NCBI GenBank assembly: GCA_036503775.1
Contig: DASXWH010000077.1
Location: 18,030 to 82,029 of the forward strand
Length of the DNA: 64,000 nt
Direction: 5' to 3'
Source of the DNA: Ohtaekwangia sp036503775
GTDB lineage: Bacteria > Bacteroidota > Bacteroidia > Cytophagales > Cyclobacteriaceae
The notes below the pieces were generated by a model, which was not told where the DNA came from, made no database searches, and saw nothing but the letters and a program-made list of their open reading frames with translations. Positions 33,577 to 41,843 of this stretch are shown here, in pieces. Each line of letters starts with the position of its first letter. Positions within the stretch are counted from its first letter, which is position 1. The translations under genes were made by a program, and so were the position numbers.

Positions 33577-34908
33577 ATGAATCGAATTCTCATACTTGGA
33601 GCTGGCCGATCTTCCGGAGCGCTTATTTCATACCTGCTGAAGGAAGCTGGAACACATGGCTGGCAGGTGCTTGTGGGTGATGTATCGCTGGAATCAGCCC
33701 AGGAAAGAATTGGTGGTGAAACAGCAGGCCGGGCTTTGCATTTTGATATCCAGCATGAAAAGAATGCTGAAGCTGTAATAGCGGAAACTGATGTAGTCAT
33801 CTCCCTTCTTCCTGCTCACTTTCATCCACAGGTAGCGAAGTATTGTTACCGTCTGGGTAAACACCTGCTTACCGCAAGCTATGTTTCTGATGAAATGAAA
33901 GCTTTCCACGAACAGGCACTTTCCAAAGGTCTTCTTTTCCTGAATGAATGCGGACTTGATCCGGGTATAGACCACATGAGCGCTGTACAAGTAATGGACA
34001 AGATACGTTTGCGCGGAGGTGTCCTAACTTCATTTGAATCATTTACCGGTGGCCTTATTGCACCGGAGACAGATCCGGATAATCCATGGCGGTACAAGTT
34101 CACCTGGAATCCGCGTAACGTAGTCATGGCAGGACAGGGCACAGCACGTTATCTGCGTGATGGCCAATACAAGTATATTCCGTATCAGCAATTATTCAGA
34201 AGGACAACGCCTGTTCATGTTTTGGGTTATGGCGACTTTGAAGGATATGCCAATCGCGATTCATTGAAGTACATCAATACCTACAATCTCCAGGGAATAA
34301 AAACAATTCTTCGCGGCACACTTCGCTATAAAGGATATTGTTCTGCCTGGAGTATTCTTGTTCAGCTGGGATGTTGTGATGATTCTTATCCCCTGGAAGG
34401 TGTTGGCGCGATGACACATTGCGACTTTCTCGATTCATTTTTATTTACGGCTGAAGGAGTATCTGTTCAGGAAAAAATATCCGTGATGTTCGGATTGGAT
34501 GTCAACGGCCCGGAACTGGAGCGCTTGCGTTGGTCAGGTTTATTTACGGCAGAAGAAGTGGGTCTTGAAAAAGGTACACCCGCGCAGGTGCTGGAACATA
34601 TCCTGAATAAAAAATGGCAGCTTAGTCCGGATGATAAAGATTTTGTGGTGATGTGGCATCGCTTCGTGTTTGAACAGGATGGTGAAGTAAAAGAGATCCA
34701 GGCTTCCCTTGCCGTGACAGGAGAGGATTCACTCAATACGGCTATGGCAACCACGGTTGGTTTACCACTAGGTATTGCAGCCAAACTGTTAATGCAGGGT
34801 AAACTAAAATCAAGGGGCGTGGTGATCCCTATTGCACCGGAATTTTACAATCCCATTCTGGAGGAGTTGAAACAATTTGGAATTTTCCTTACCGAAGCAG
34901 AGTCGTGA
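33577..34908 (+). CDS. Saccharopine dehydrogenase (glutamate-forming type)
   Basis: A 443-residue protein with the N-terminal NAD(P) motif ILILGAGRSSGALISYL (residues 3-19) and the family's signature ECGLDPGIDHMSAVQVMD (about 127-144). Length and the second domain with ESFTGGLIAPETDPDNPWRYK match the LYS9-type enzyme that converts saccharopine to aminoadipate semialdehyde and glutamate. With the ALDH7-type enzyme at 53497 it supports lysine breakdown through saccharopine. It faces cytidine deaminase divergently. Confidence 0.88.
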   Translation: MNRILILGAGRSSGALISYLLKEAGTHGWQVLVGDVSLESAQERIGGETAGRALHFDIQHEKNAEAVIAETDVVISLLPAHFHPQVAKYCYRLGKHLLTASYVSDEMKAFHEQALSKGLLFLNECGLDPGIDHMSAVQVMDKIRLRGGVLTSFESFTGGLIAPETDPDNPWRYKFTWNPRNVVMAGQGTARYLRDGQYKYIPYQQLFRRTTPVHVLGYGDFEGYANRDSLKYINTYNLQGIKTILRGTLRYKGYCSAWSILVQLGCCDDSYPLEGVGAMTHCDFLDSFLFTAEGVSVQEKISVMFGLDVNGPELERLRWSGLFTAEEVGLEKGTPAQVLEHILNKKWQLSPDDKDFVVMWHRFVFEQDGEVKEIQASLAVTGEDSLNTAMATTVGLPLGIAAKLLMQGKLKSRGVVIPIAPEFYNPILEELKQFGIFLTEAES

Positions 34909-34910
34909 TC

Positions 34911-35369
34911 CTACGCTGTTCCAGACCGTTCGTAGACATCATCAATTAAAAGACGGCCACTGTTGGCAGCGGCTACCGCCAGGTAATCACATCGCTCATT
35001 TTCTGCGTGGCCTGCATGGCCTTTTACCCACACGAATTTTGGTTTGAACTTTTGATGCAACGGAATATAGCGTTGCCATAAATCGGGGTTTGCTTTATTG
35101 GCAAAGTTCTTTTTCTGCCAACCCCAGATCCATCCTTTCTCAATAGCATCGATCACGTATTTTGAATCCGAATAAACCGTAACGGAGATTCCGTCTTTCT
35201 TAATAGCCTCAAGTCCTTTGATCACCGCTAATAATTCCATCCGGTTGTTGGTTGTTAACCTGAACCCTTCTGAAAGTTCTTTCACTGCGTCTTTATATTT
35301 CAGGATAACGCCATATCCGCCAGGGCCGGGATTTCCCTGAGAGGCTCCATCAGTATACATTCGGATCAT
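34911..35369 (-). CDS. rnhA: Ribonuclease HI
   Basis: A 152-residue RNase HI that cuts RNA in RNA-DNA hybrids. All four catalytic carboxylates are visible: Asp in MYTDGASQGNPGPGGYG (residue 6), Glu in NNRMELLAV (about 45), Asp in VYSDSKYVID (about 67) and Asp in HAENERCDYLA (about 129), along with the catalytic His of KGHAGH. The start overlaps the end of the marC-like gene by 4 bp. Confidence 0.96.
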   Translation of the reverse strand: MIRMYTDGASQGNPGPGGYGVILKYKDAVKELSEGFRLTTNNRMELLAVIKGLEAIKKDGISVTVYSDSKYVIDAIEKGWIWGWQKKNFANKANPDLWQRYIPLHQKFKPKFVWVKGHAGHAENERCDYLAVAAANSGRLLIDDVYERSGTA

Positions 35370-35935
35370 AACAATGCGTTCGACTTAAAGATCTTAACAG
35401 CTATAGCTAACAGGATTACACCAAACACTCTTCGTAATACAGCAAAGCCGGATTTACCGATAACTCGTTCAAGCCAAACCGAAGAGCGCAACACGATATA
35501 GACAAACACCAGGTTGAGCAGTATGCCTGTTAATATATTCACTTCAGCATAAACTGCACGAAGAGAAAGTATAGTGGTGAGTGTACCGGCACCGGCAATA
35601 AGCGGAAACGCCAGCGGAACAACAGAGCTCGATCCTTTAGCTTCAGGATCGTCTTTTATTAACGTGATGCCGAGGATCATCTCCATGGCTACAATGAAAA
35701 TGACAATCGCACCAGCCACGGCAAAAGACGCTACATCAAGTCCGAAAAGTTTTAAAATGGATTGCCCCAGAAAAAGAAACGCTACCATGAGCAACGCAGA
35801 AATGATCGTAGCTTTTTCAGCATGGATCCTTCCTTCGCGTTTGCGGATGATAATGATAAACGGGATAGATCCCAGAATATCAATCACTGAAAACAAAATG
35901 AGGGTAACGGAAAAGATTTCTTTGAAATTGAGCAT
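35366..35935 (-). CDS. MarC-family integral membrane protein
   Basis: A 189-residue protein with six hydrophobic helices and the MarC/UPF0056 layout: FSVIDILGSIPFIIII at the N-terminus, and MEMILGITLIKDDPEAKG with PLAFPLIAGAGTLTTIL at about 85-120. The family is an inner membrane protein group of unknown transport role, despite the name. It forms a two-gene unit with rnhA. Confidence 0.88.
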   Translation of the reverse strand: MLNFKEIFSVTLILFSVIDILGSIPFIIIIRKREGRIHAEKATIISALLMVAFLFLGQSILKLFGLDVASFAVAGAIVIFIVAMEMILGITLIKDDPEAKGSSSVVPLAFPLIAGAGTLTTILSLRAVYAEVNILTGILLNLVFVYIVLRSSVWLERVIGKSGFAVLRRVFGVILLAIAVKIFKSNALL

Positions 35936-35949
35936 CGCACAAAACTAAC

Positions 35950-35978
35950 GAAAAAAGCCAGATGTAAATCTGGCTTTT
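35950..35978 (-). terminator. Bidirectional-looking terminator after the beta-barrel gene
   Basis: An 11-bp stem (AAAAGCCAGAT at 35953-35963, ATCTGGCTTTT at 35968-35978) with a 4-nt loop, flanked by A on the left and T on the right. It ends the - strand gene stopping at 36006 before the marC-like gene begins. Confidence 0.8.
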
Positions 35979-36005
35979 GAAGAGGGTTATTTTTTACGAC
36001 TGTTG

Positions 36006-36728
36006 TTATTTCAGCTGGAAGGGTACACCTACTGTGAATTGCAGTACCCGGTTAGCGGTGTCATGATCATCTGATAAGTTGGTAAAGCCTAAACCATAGC
36101 GAACTTCAATAGCTACTTTATTGTAAAGGGTTACACCGGCTCCAAGTTGTAATCCGAAATCCAAACGGTTGTCAAAATATACGTCATCAATTTCTTCAGC
36201 ATCTTCGGGAGCGTCTCCGAATTTAATGTCGGCATCAATATCATTTTTGTATTTCTCGTAACCGTCATCCAAAGTAAGATCACCTTTCAGTTTACCACCC
36301 AGACCAAACCCGATGGAAGGTCCTGCGAGGAAAGAGAACCGTGCAGTAGGAGAACCAAATTCAATCTTGGCCAGAACGGGAAGTTCCAGGTAGTTGATTT
36401 TGTAGTGCTGATCCGCCACGTAATCATAATACGCTTCACCGATATTGGTTTCACCTGAAGTAGTGGCTTTGAAACCTTTTTGAATGAAAGACAATTCAGG
36501 TTGCAAAGAAAATAGTCCTTTGCCAACGGTACCAATCGGATGATTATAGCCTACACCAAACGTAAATCCGGTTCCGGAGGATAATTCATTTTTAGTTCCA
36601 AATTCATCATCCGGTGGTGTTGCATTGGTGGATGATACTACAAATCCAATTTTGGGGATAATGGTTTGTGCTTGTGTAACGGTAAGTGTTCCGATAACGA
36701 AGACGAAAGTCAAAAACTTTTTAGACAT
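36006..36728 (-). CDS. Outer-membrane beta-barrel protein (PorT/OMP_b-brl type)
   Basis: About 240 residues from the ATG at 36726-36728; the frame is open 37 codons further upstream, but the signal peptide MSKKFLTFVFVIGTLTVTQAQ marks the start. The mature protein alternates strand and turn segments, including TGFTFGVGYNHPIG, LFSLQPELSFIQKGFK, INYLELPVLAKIEF and a final VLQFTVGVPFQLK, the pattern of eight-stranded barrels. Such proteins are abundant in Bacteroidota; the function is unknown. Confidence 0.82.
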   Translation of the reverse strand: MSKKFLTFVFVIGTLTVTQAQTIIPKIGFVVSSTNATPPDDEFGTKNELSSGTGFTFGVGYNHPIGTVGKGLFSLQPELSFIQKGFKATTSGETNIGEAYYDYVADQHYKINYLELPVLAKIEFGSPTARFSFLAGPSIGFGLGGKLKGDLTLDDGYEKYKNDIDADIKFGDAPEDAEEIDDVYFDNRLDFGLQLGAGVTLYNKVAIEVRYGLGFTNLSDDHDTANRVLQFTVGVPFQLK

Positions 36729-36805
36729 GTTGTTTGATTTTTTTTCTGCATATGTACGAGCCACCTTTTTCAGAGTTACCGATTCCACATGATCATGTAG
36801 GAAAC

Positions 36806-36830
36806 AAAAATGCCGGGTTTCCCCGGCATT
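36806..36830 (-). terminator. Rho-independent terminator of the porin gene
   Basis: A 9-bp stem (AATGCCGGG at 36809-36817, CCCGGCATT at 36822-36830) with a 4-nt loop and T residues downstream on the - strand (36806-36810), about 70 bp after the porin stop codon. Confidence 0.8.
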
Positions 36831-36900
36831 CGCCTGCAAACATTAACCTATGAAGAAGCCGGAATGCCAGCAGATGCACTCCGGAATTTTTTGATTCCAG

Positions 36901-38283
36901 TTAAAACGCGATCTGATATTGAAGCACTACCTGATTATTGTTTCCGGATTTTACAAGATCTGTTCCCTGTTGTTTGTACACGGGCCGGTTTTGATAGTCA
37001 AGGGATATTTTACTGCTATGACCTTTGATCAGCCAGTTCACTCCTACATCGATCACATTCATTCTGTCTTTCAGCCGGTCATAGTCAGCACTCATAATAG
37101 AAGCATACGGCATAAGTGTTCCATTCCCTTCACCCAGCAGATCTTTCTTCAGCAGGTATCCGACCTGCGCATAAACGACCTGACCGGTTCCAAACATCGG
37201 GAAGGCATTACCCTGACTGCCTGCAGGATTGCCAGCCTCAAGGCCATTGGCCGGATTCATAATTCCATTGTAGCGCAGATATCCCGGACCGAAATCATAA
37301 TCGAAGAAACCGGCATAGGCTGATAGTGCGGTTCCTTTTTCAGCATCGACAGGCGCATCATAATACAATGCCACTGACCACAGGTTCATGGCGTGAAATG
37401 TTGTATCGGCCAGCGCATCGGCTTGTGACCATGTAGCTTTTTGCTGCGTTATGAAACCAGCCTCCAGATTAAAAACTTTCTTTTTTCCGAGATAGGTGCC
37501 CGTCATGTAGGGTGTTGTATGCGGTTCTTTGTCAAAGAAGTTGTAGGCAAAGAATCCCTGATACTGTTTGTGGTGCCCCACTGATGCAAAGGATGAATTG
37601 CCGGTCAGCGCAGGCGCAGGTTGACCGTTGGTCGTGATGGGAAACGGATCACTGAGCACTACACGATAATCCAGTTTACCCAGCTGTCCGCGTGCATAAA
37701 CGCTAAGCTTACGCGAAAATTCATCGGTCTGGTCTACCGTGGCTTGAGCAAAGACAGGGACATCCATCGTCATGATGGTACTCACACTCGGCTGACTGAA
37801 ACGCGAGAGGCCATTAGCAATAGTGAGCCCGCCACCGAGGTAAAGTTTGTCGTTTGAGGTCCATACTTTGTATTCGCCAAGGGCATCGTGAAAGAAAGCC
37901 TGGAGCTTTCGGTTGCCTGCATTCTGCGACAGGAAATTAAAATTGTTTTGCCCGAATTGAGTATAGAAAAATACATGATCTGAGATCTGCCCGAAAAACT
38001 GTATGCGTGTTCTGCGCAAACCAATGTCAAAGGTTTCATTTGCCGGTTCACCCATAACCAGCGTTCCCGGATTGCTTTCATTGTACCTGAGCCAGACCTG
38101 ATTCAGGAAGGTCCACTTCAGGTAGTGGCTTCCATCTTCGTTCAGCTTAAGTTTCATCTCGTCAATGGTGTTAGCCTTAGACGGTTTGGGGGTTTGTGCC
38201 GTTACCTCCGGTTGAGTTTGTGCAATAGCGGCAATTCCCGGAAATACCATCACCAGGATGCCAAAAAATATGTTCAATTTCAT
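36901..38283 (-). CDS. Porin-like outer-membrane protein (phosphate-selective porin O/P type)
   Basis: About 460 residues from MKLNIFF (ATG at 38281-38283), with a signal peptide ending near AIAQ. The pattern (HYLKWTFLNQVWLRYN, then RRTRIQFFGQISDHVFFYTQFGQNNF, and a C-terminus ending in VVLQYQIAF with terminal Phe) matches Bacteroidota porins related to the O/P group. It lies 65 bp after the carbonic-anhydrase-like gene on the same strand and may provide the outer-membrane entry for the anion carried by SulP; that link is an inference. Confidence 0.75.
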   Translation of the reverse strand: MKLNIFFGILVMVFPGIAAIAQTQPEVTAQTPKPSKANTIDEMKLKLNEDGSHYLKWTFLNQVWLRYNESNPGTLVMGEPANETFDIGLRRTRIQFFGQISDHVFFYTQFGQNNFNFLSQNAGNRKLQAFFHDALGEYKVWTSNDKLYLGGGLTIANGLSRFSQPSVSTIMTMDVPVFAQATVDQTDEFSRKLSVYARGQLGKLDYRVVLSDPFPITTNGQPAPALTGNSSFASVGHHKQYQGFFAYNFFDKEPHTTPYMTGTYLGKKKVFNLEAGFITQQKATWSQADALADTTFHAMNLWSVALYYDAPVDAEKGTALSAYAGFFDYDFGPGYLRYNGIMNPANGLEAGNPAGSQGNAFPMFGTGQVVYAQVGYLLKKDLLGEGNGTLMPYASIMSADYDRLKDRMNVIDVGVNWLIKGHSSKISLDYQNRPVYKQQGTDLVKSGNNNQVVLQYQIAF

Positions 38284-38348
38284 GTGTGTAATTTTTAGCA
38301 ACGAACTGAAATAACCAAATGATTTTTGTTCGTTGGTTCTTTCACATT

Positions 38349-38876
38349 TTAATTAAGTGAAATCAGATTGTTATAAGAAAAACCATTACAGTATAGCTGA
38401 AACACGTCATCATCGGGGGTGATTATAGCCCCTACGATTTTCAGGTTTCCGATCTCCACACGCTCCCGGATAAAATCATATTCCATGAGCAGGTTGCATT
38501 GCTGGATGATATTCAGTTCAACCAGGATCTGTTCGCGCACCCGCGACCGGATAAGCCTGCTACCTTTCTGCGCTATGATGAGATTGAACTGGAGTGCGTT
38601 CAGTACTGATCGTGAAGTATTGTCTTGCAGAATATGATCCAGGATGCCGCAGTGATGATGGCCGCACACAATGATCTGTGTGCAGCCTTTGTCTTCAATA
38701 TAATGGCGGATAATGTCCTGCTGCAGGATGTCATACCGGTAAAGCATATTTCCCAGCGTGGTGTAAAAGTATACCCCGGCAGTTTCCTCATGTTCCAGGT
38801 TACATTCCTGACAGGCAATAACCAATGTGCGCTGATTTCCAATCGTGGATTTTAGCGAAAGTAGTCCCGGATTCAT
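38349..38876 (-). CDS. Beta-carbonic-anhydrase-like protein lacking the catalytic dyad
   Basis: A 175-residue protein with the layout of beta-class carbonic anhydrase. Three zinc ligands are in place: Cys22, then His73 and Cys76 in CGHHHCGILD. The Asp-Arg dyad that normally follows the first Cys (Cys-x-Asp-x-Arg) is replaced: here Cys22-Gln-Glu24-Cys-Asn26. Activity may therefore be altered or lost, or the protein may have a regulatory role. Its ATG overlaps the SulP stop by 1 nt, so the two proteins are translationally coupled. Confidence 0.8.
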   Translation of the reverse strand: MNPGLLSLKSTIGNQRTLVIACQECNLEHEETAGVYFYTTLGNMLYRYDILQQDIIRHYIEDKGCTQIIVCGHHHCGILDHILQDNTSRSVLNALQFNLIIAQKGSRLIRSRVREQILVELNIIQQCNLLMEYDFIRERVEIGNLKIVGAIITPDDDVFQLYCNGFSYNNLISLN

Positions 38877-41077
38877 TATGCAGGTTGTTCAGTTGGAACG
38901 GCCACTACTTTTAAGAGGTCTTCAGCAAACTGAATCAGCTGACTGATCTCTGCCGTTTGCAGCAGATCAAATTTTTTGTAGATGAGCAGCCGGTGCTTAT
39001 GACACTCCACATGAATATCAGGATGGTTTTCAAAAAATCGTATCAACTGATCATTGAATACCTCACGGATAGCATTCTCCTGTTCTCCCCGCAGGTAATA
39101 CTTCCGGGAAAAAAGCGGGTAGGAATGAAAGTCGATATCTCTGCCACTGGACAATTCAGAAACCTTAGACCACAGGCTTTCCGGTTCCAATGCAAAATCA
39201 GGGAGGATCACATCAATATCCGATACATTAATCACCGTGATGTGTGTATCGGTCTGAGCCTGACGCGCACCCTGTGTTAATGTGATGTCTGCGACTTCAA
39301 TCTTTCCGGATTCAGAGAATTTGACCAATGTATTTTCTTCATACTGAATTTTATTTCCCAGCTGAATCGGGAAGTCTTTATACTTCAAGGCATTTCTGAC
39401 TTTCTGCGGATAGAAATTTAACTCTGAATGATCGGCAAATGAACGCAGTTCTATCTGTCGCGGTGTTAACCGTATTTCAATTTTGTTGGCAGACTCTTTT
39501 GCTATTTTCCGGGCCGATAACGGGTGGTTGGAATACGGACTGAATTTCTCAAGACCATTCCACAATACTTTTCCACCGGTGAGATGATAATCCTCTTCGA
39601 AATGATGGAGTTGTTCCATAAAGGAGTGATCCACCAGTTTGGCCTCCGAAAAATTGAAGAGCACTTCTTTGCCAGGGGTAAATTTTCCGAACAGTTTTTT
39701 ATAACCTAGGAAATTAGAGAAGGTGGCACTGCCCCTTACCTTGATCACGTACCCTTCAGCGGTTTCAGCTAAATCGTAATCGGCTTTGAACAAAGATCGT
39801 AAAGGTGCACCGTTAATGATATGGAATATAAACTTGGTGAGAATACCAGCAGCCACACCCAACAGGAGGTCTTCTGCTACAGTAACCAGGATGGTCACTA
39901 CGAAGATTACCAGTTGTTCGGGTCCGATTTTGTACGTTCCGATAAATTCCTTTGGTGATGCCAGTCGGTAAGCCACCGCGATCAGCATGGCTGCCAATGC
40001 TGCGGTAGGGATCAATTCAATTACGGGAATAAGAACAAGCATGCTTACCAGCAGGAATAATCCGTGAAAGAAATTCGCCCAGCGGGTACGCGCACCATTG
40101 TTAACATTCGCAGAGCTGCGGGCAACTTCTGAAATCATGGGAAGGCCTCCCAGCAAACCGGAGATTCCGTTACCTACGGCAAGAGCACGAAGGTCAGTGT
40201 TGTAATCCGATTTGCGTTTATAGGGATCAAGTCCATCAATGGCCTTGACTGTCAGTAATGATTCCAGGCTGTTCACAAAAAGGAACATGAATACATACTT
40301 CCAGAATACACCTGTGCCGATGGCAGCAAAGCTTGCATTGAACTTCACATCTTTCCAGAAATCTCCGATCACTACCAATGATGATGGAATCGATTTGAAA
40401 TTCATCACTATACCCAGAGGAATCATCACCAGCAGAACGACCATAGGTCCGGGAACTTTCTTGAACACACCACCCAGGGCCGGCAAACCGAAAATGATCA
40501 GCAAGCTGAGAATACCAATCAGCGCAACGTTGGGATTGGCATGTGTAATGAAGGTAGGTATATGTGTGTACAGTTGAATGGGACTCAACCCTTTTGTCAG
40601 GGCAGCGTCTACCCCCAGCAGTACAGGAAACTGTTTCGCAAAGATCAGAATACCGATAGCTGCCAGCATACCGTGTACGGCAGAATGTGGAAAGAAATCA
40701 CTGAAGGATCCGAACTTTAACAGTCCGAATACAAACTGGATCACCGCCATTACTACAATGGCTCCACAAGCCAGTTGTACGCCTGTGAGCCCTTCCAGGT
40801 GAAGCGCATCCAGATCAGTCACAGCGGCAAAGCACACAGTGATCAATCCGGCTGCAGGACCCTTGATCGTTAATCTTCCACCCTGAAAGATACTTACTAC
40901 TAATCCACCGATCATGGCTGTGAGCACGCCCATAGCAGCCGGATAACCACTGGCTTTGGCAATACCCAAACTTAGTGGCATGGCCAGTAAGAATACCAGG
41001 AAACCTGAAAGTGTATCTGTCTTCCAATATTGTTTTAAACCTTCTAAGCCATCTTTTGGCAATTCGATTGTTTTCAT
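38876..41077 (-). CDS. SulP-family anion transporter
   Basis: A 733-residue inner-membrane transporter. The first 430 residues form the SulP membrane domain with the family motifs LVFLLAMPLSLGIAKASGYP (about 28-47) and the loop ISGLLGGLPMISEVARSSANV (about 310-330). A degenerate STAS-like domain follows (about 450-540), then about 190 residues of unassigned beta/alpha sequence. SulP proteins carry sulfate or bicarbonate; the coupled carbonic-anhydrase-like gene favours bicarbonate. A long hairpin occupies the 5' leader. Confidence 0.9.
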   Translation of the reverse strand: MKTIELPKDGLEGLKQYWKTDTLSGFLVFLLAMPLSLGIAKASGYPAAMGVLTAMIGGLVVSIFQGGRLTIKGPAAGLITVCFAAVTDLDALHLEGLTGVQLACGAIVVMAVIQFVFGLLKFGSFSDFFPHSAVHGMLAAIGILIFAKQFPVLLGVDAALTKGLSPIQLYTHIPTFITHANPNVALIGILSLLIIFGLPALGGVFKKVPGPMVVLLVMIPLGIVMNFKSIPSSLVVIGDFWKDVKFNASFAAIGTGVFWKYVFMFLFVNSLESLLTVKAIDGLDPYKRKSDYNTDLRALAVGNGISGLLGGLPMISEVARSSANVNNGARTRWANFFHGLFLLVSMLVLIPVIELIPTAALAAMLIAVAYRLASPKEFIGTYKIGPEQLVIFVVTILVTVAEDLLLGVAAGILTKFIFHIINGAPLRSLFKADYDLAETAEGYVIKVRGSATFSNFLGYKKLFGKFTPGKEVLFNFSEAKLVDHSFMEQLHHFEEDYHLTGGKVLWNGLEKFSPYSNHPLSARKIAKESANKIEIRLTPRQIELRSFADHSELNFYPQKVRNALKYKDFPIQLGNKIQYEENTLVKFSESGKIEVADITLTQGARQAQTDTHITVINVSDIDVILPDFALEPESLWSKVSELSSGRDIDFHSYPLFSRKYYLRGEQENAIREVFNDQLIRFFENHPDIHVECHKHRLLIYKKFDLLQTAEISQLIQFAEDLLKVVAVPTEQPA

Positions 41078-41092
41078 ACTCAGTTTTTTGGT

Positions 41093-41156
41093 CTCACCCT
41101 GACCCTTCCCGAACGACCTGCGTATGTTGACAGGCTAAATGGGAAGGGTAGGTGAG
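41093..41156 (-). promoter_or_regulatory. Long hairpin in the 5' leader of the SulP gene
   Basis: Read on the - strand, CTCACC pairs with GGTGAG (41151-41156 with 41093-41098) and ACCCTTCCC pairs with GGGAAGGGT (41141-41149 with 41102-41110), separated by a small asymmetric bulge; an inner CCTG/CAGG stem sits in the loop. The structure ends 15 bp before the SulP start codon. It lacks a T-run, so it is more likely a 5'-leader RNA element or a palindromic DNA repeat than a terminator. It matches no riboswitch class I can name. Confidence 0.55.
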
Positions 41157-41347
41157 ATTTGATTTGTTTTAATGTTTGAAAAACTTCAACTCATAAGTCT
41201 GGATGAACATCTGCGGATGATTCATGTGATCTGGTTTGCAGATCATACCGATCGTTAGATCGAAACGTTAACAGACTAAGAATGAATTGTGCCTCGCCTG
41301 AATGGGCAAGACGAAACAGGCTTCAGAAGAAAGCCTCTGAGTATAAA

Positions 41348-41704
41348 TCAAATAAGAAAGACGCTGTTCAGCGTAAAGAGCGGAGGACGATGGTCGATCC
41401 TGTCCCGGAATACAAAGGGAGTAAGTTTATTGGTGTGCAATTCGGTGAGCACAGAAGAATGATCCGTAAAATCAATCAGGGCAACGAACTCAACAACAGT
41501 ATCACTGCTCTTGGTTTCCGTTTCATCCTTCTCCTTTAATAGCAGCGGAGCGATTATGGAACAGTGATGTGCATGAAGTTTAGGGCCGTTACTTTCTACA
41601 GTGGAAGACCCCGGTGTGATGACGGTTAAGAATACAGGAGAGAAGAACTGGATAACCAGTATCAGCAGAACAAATCGCATGACTTTTACATGAATTCCTG
41701 GCAT
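41348..41704 (-). CDS. Small exported or membrane protein, unknown
   Basis: A 118-residue frame with a hydrophobic N-terminus (VMRFVLLILVIQFFSPVFL) that fits a signal anchor or signal peptide; the ATG at 41678-41680 is an alternative start eight residues on. The mature part has a His/Cys cluster (KLHAHHCS), an acidic stretch and a C-terminal RPPLFTLNSVFLI. Small proteins with such ends occur near metal-efflux genes in Bacteroidota, but I recognise no family. If it is not real, 41078-41843 would be the largest gene-free stretch, with only the SulP leader in it. Confidence 0.5.
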   Translation of the reverse strand: MPGIHVKVMRFVLLILVIQFFSPVFLTVITPGSSTVESNGPKLHAHHCSIIAPLLLKEKDETETKSSDTVVEFVALIDFTDHSSVLTELHTNKLTPFVFRDRIDHRPPLFTLNSVFLI

Positions 41705-41843
41705 ACTTAACGTAGAGGCTTAAACAAAGGTCAACAAGTTTTTTAAGACTTAGGCAACCGGTCGCCTATAAATTTTACAGCAGCGGCACCAATGTATGTT
41801 TTTTAACGGTTGCTAACGTTTACGGAAAGTAAAACGGTATTCA

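Noticed and set aside
33444..33680. Open frame of 78 codons on the + strand across the cdd/saccharopine dehydrogenase gap
   Set aside because: It runs through the divergent promoter region and out of frame into the saccharopine dehydrogenase gene.
35574..35948. Open frame of 124 codons on the + strand
   Set aside because: Antisense to the MarC-family gene, which has clear family motifs.
41282..41539. Open frame of 85 codons on the + strand
   Set aside because: It overlaps the better supported - strand small exported protein; it is Lys/Arg-rich with no signal or domain.
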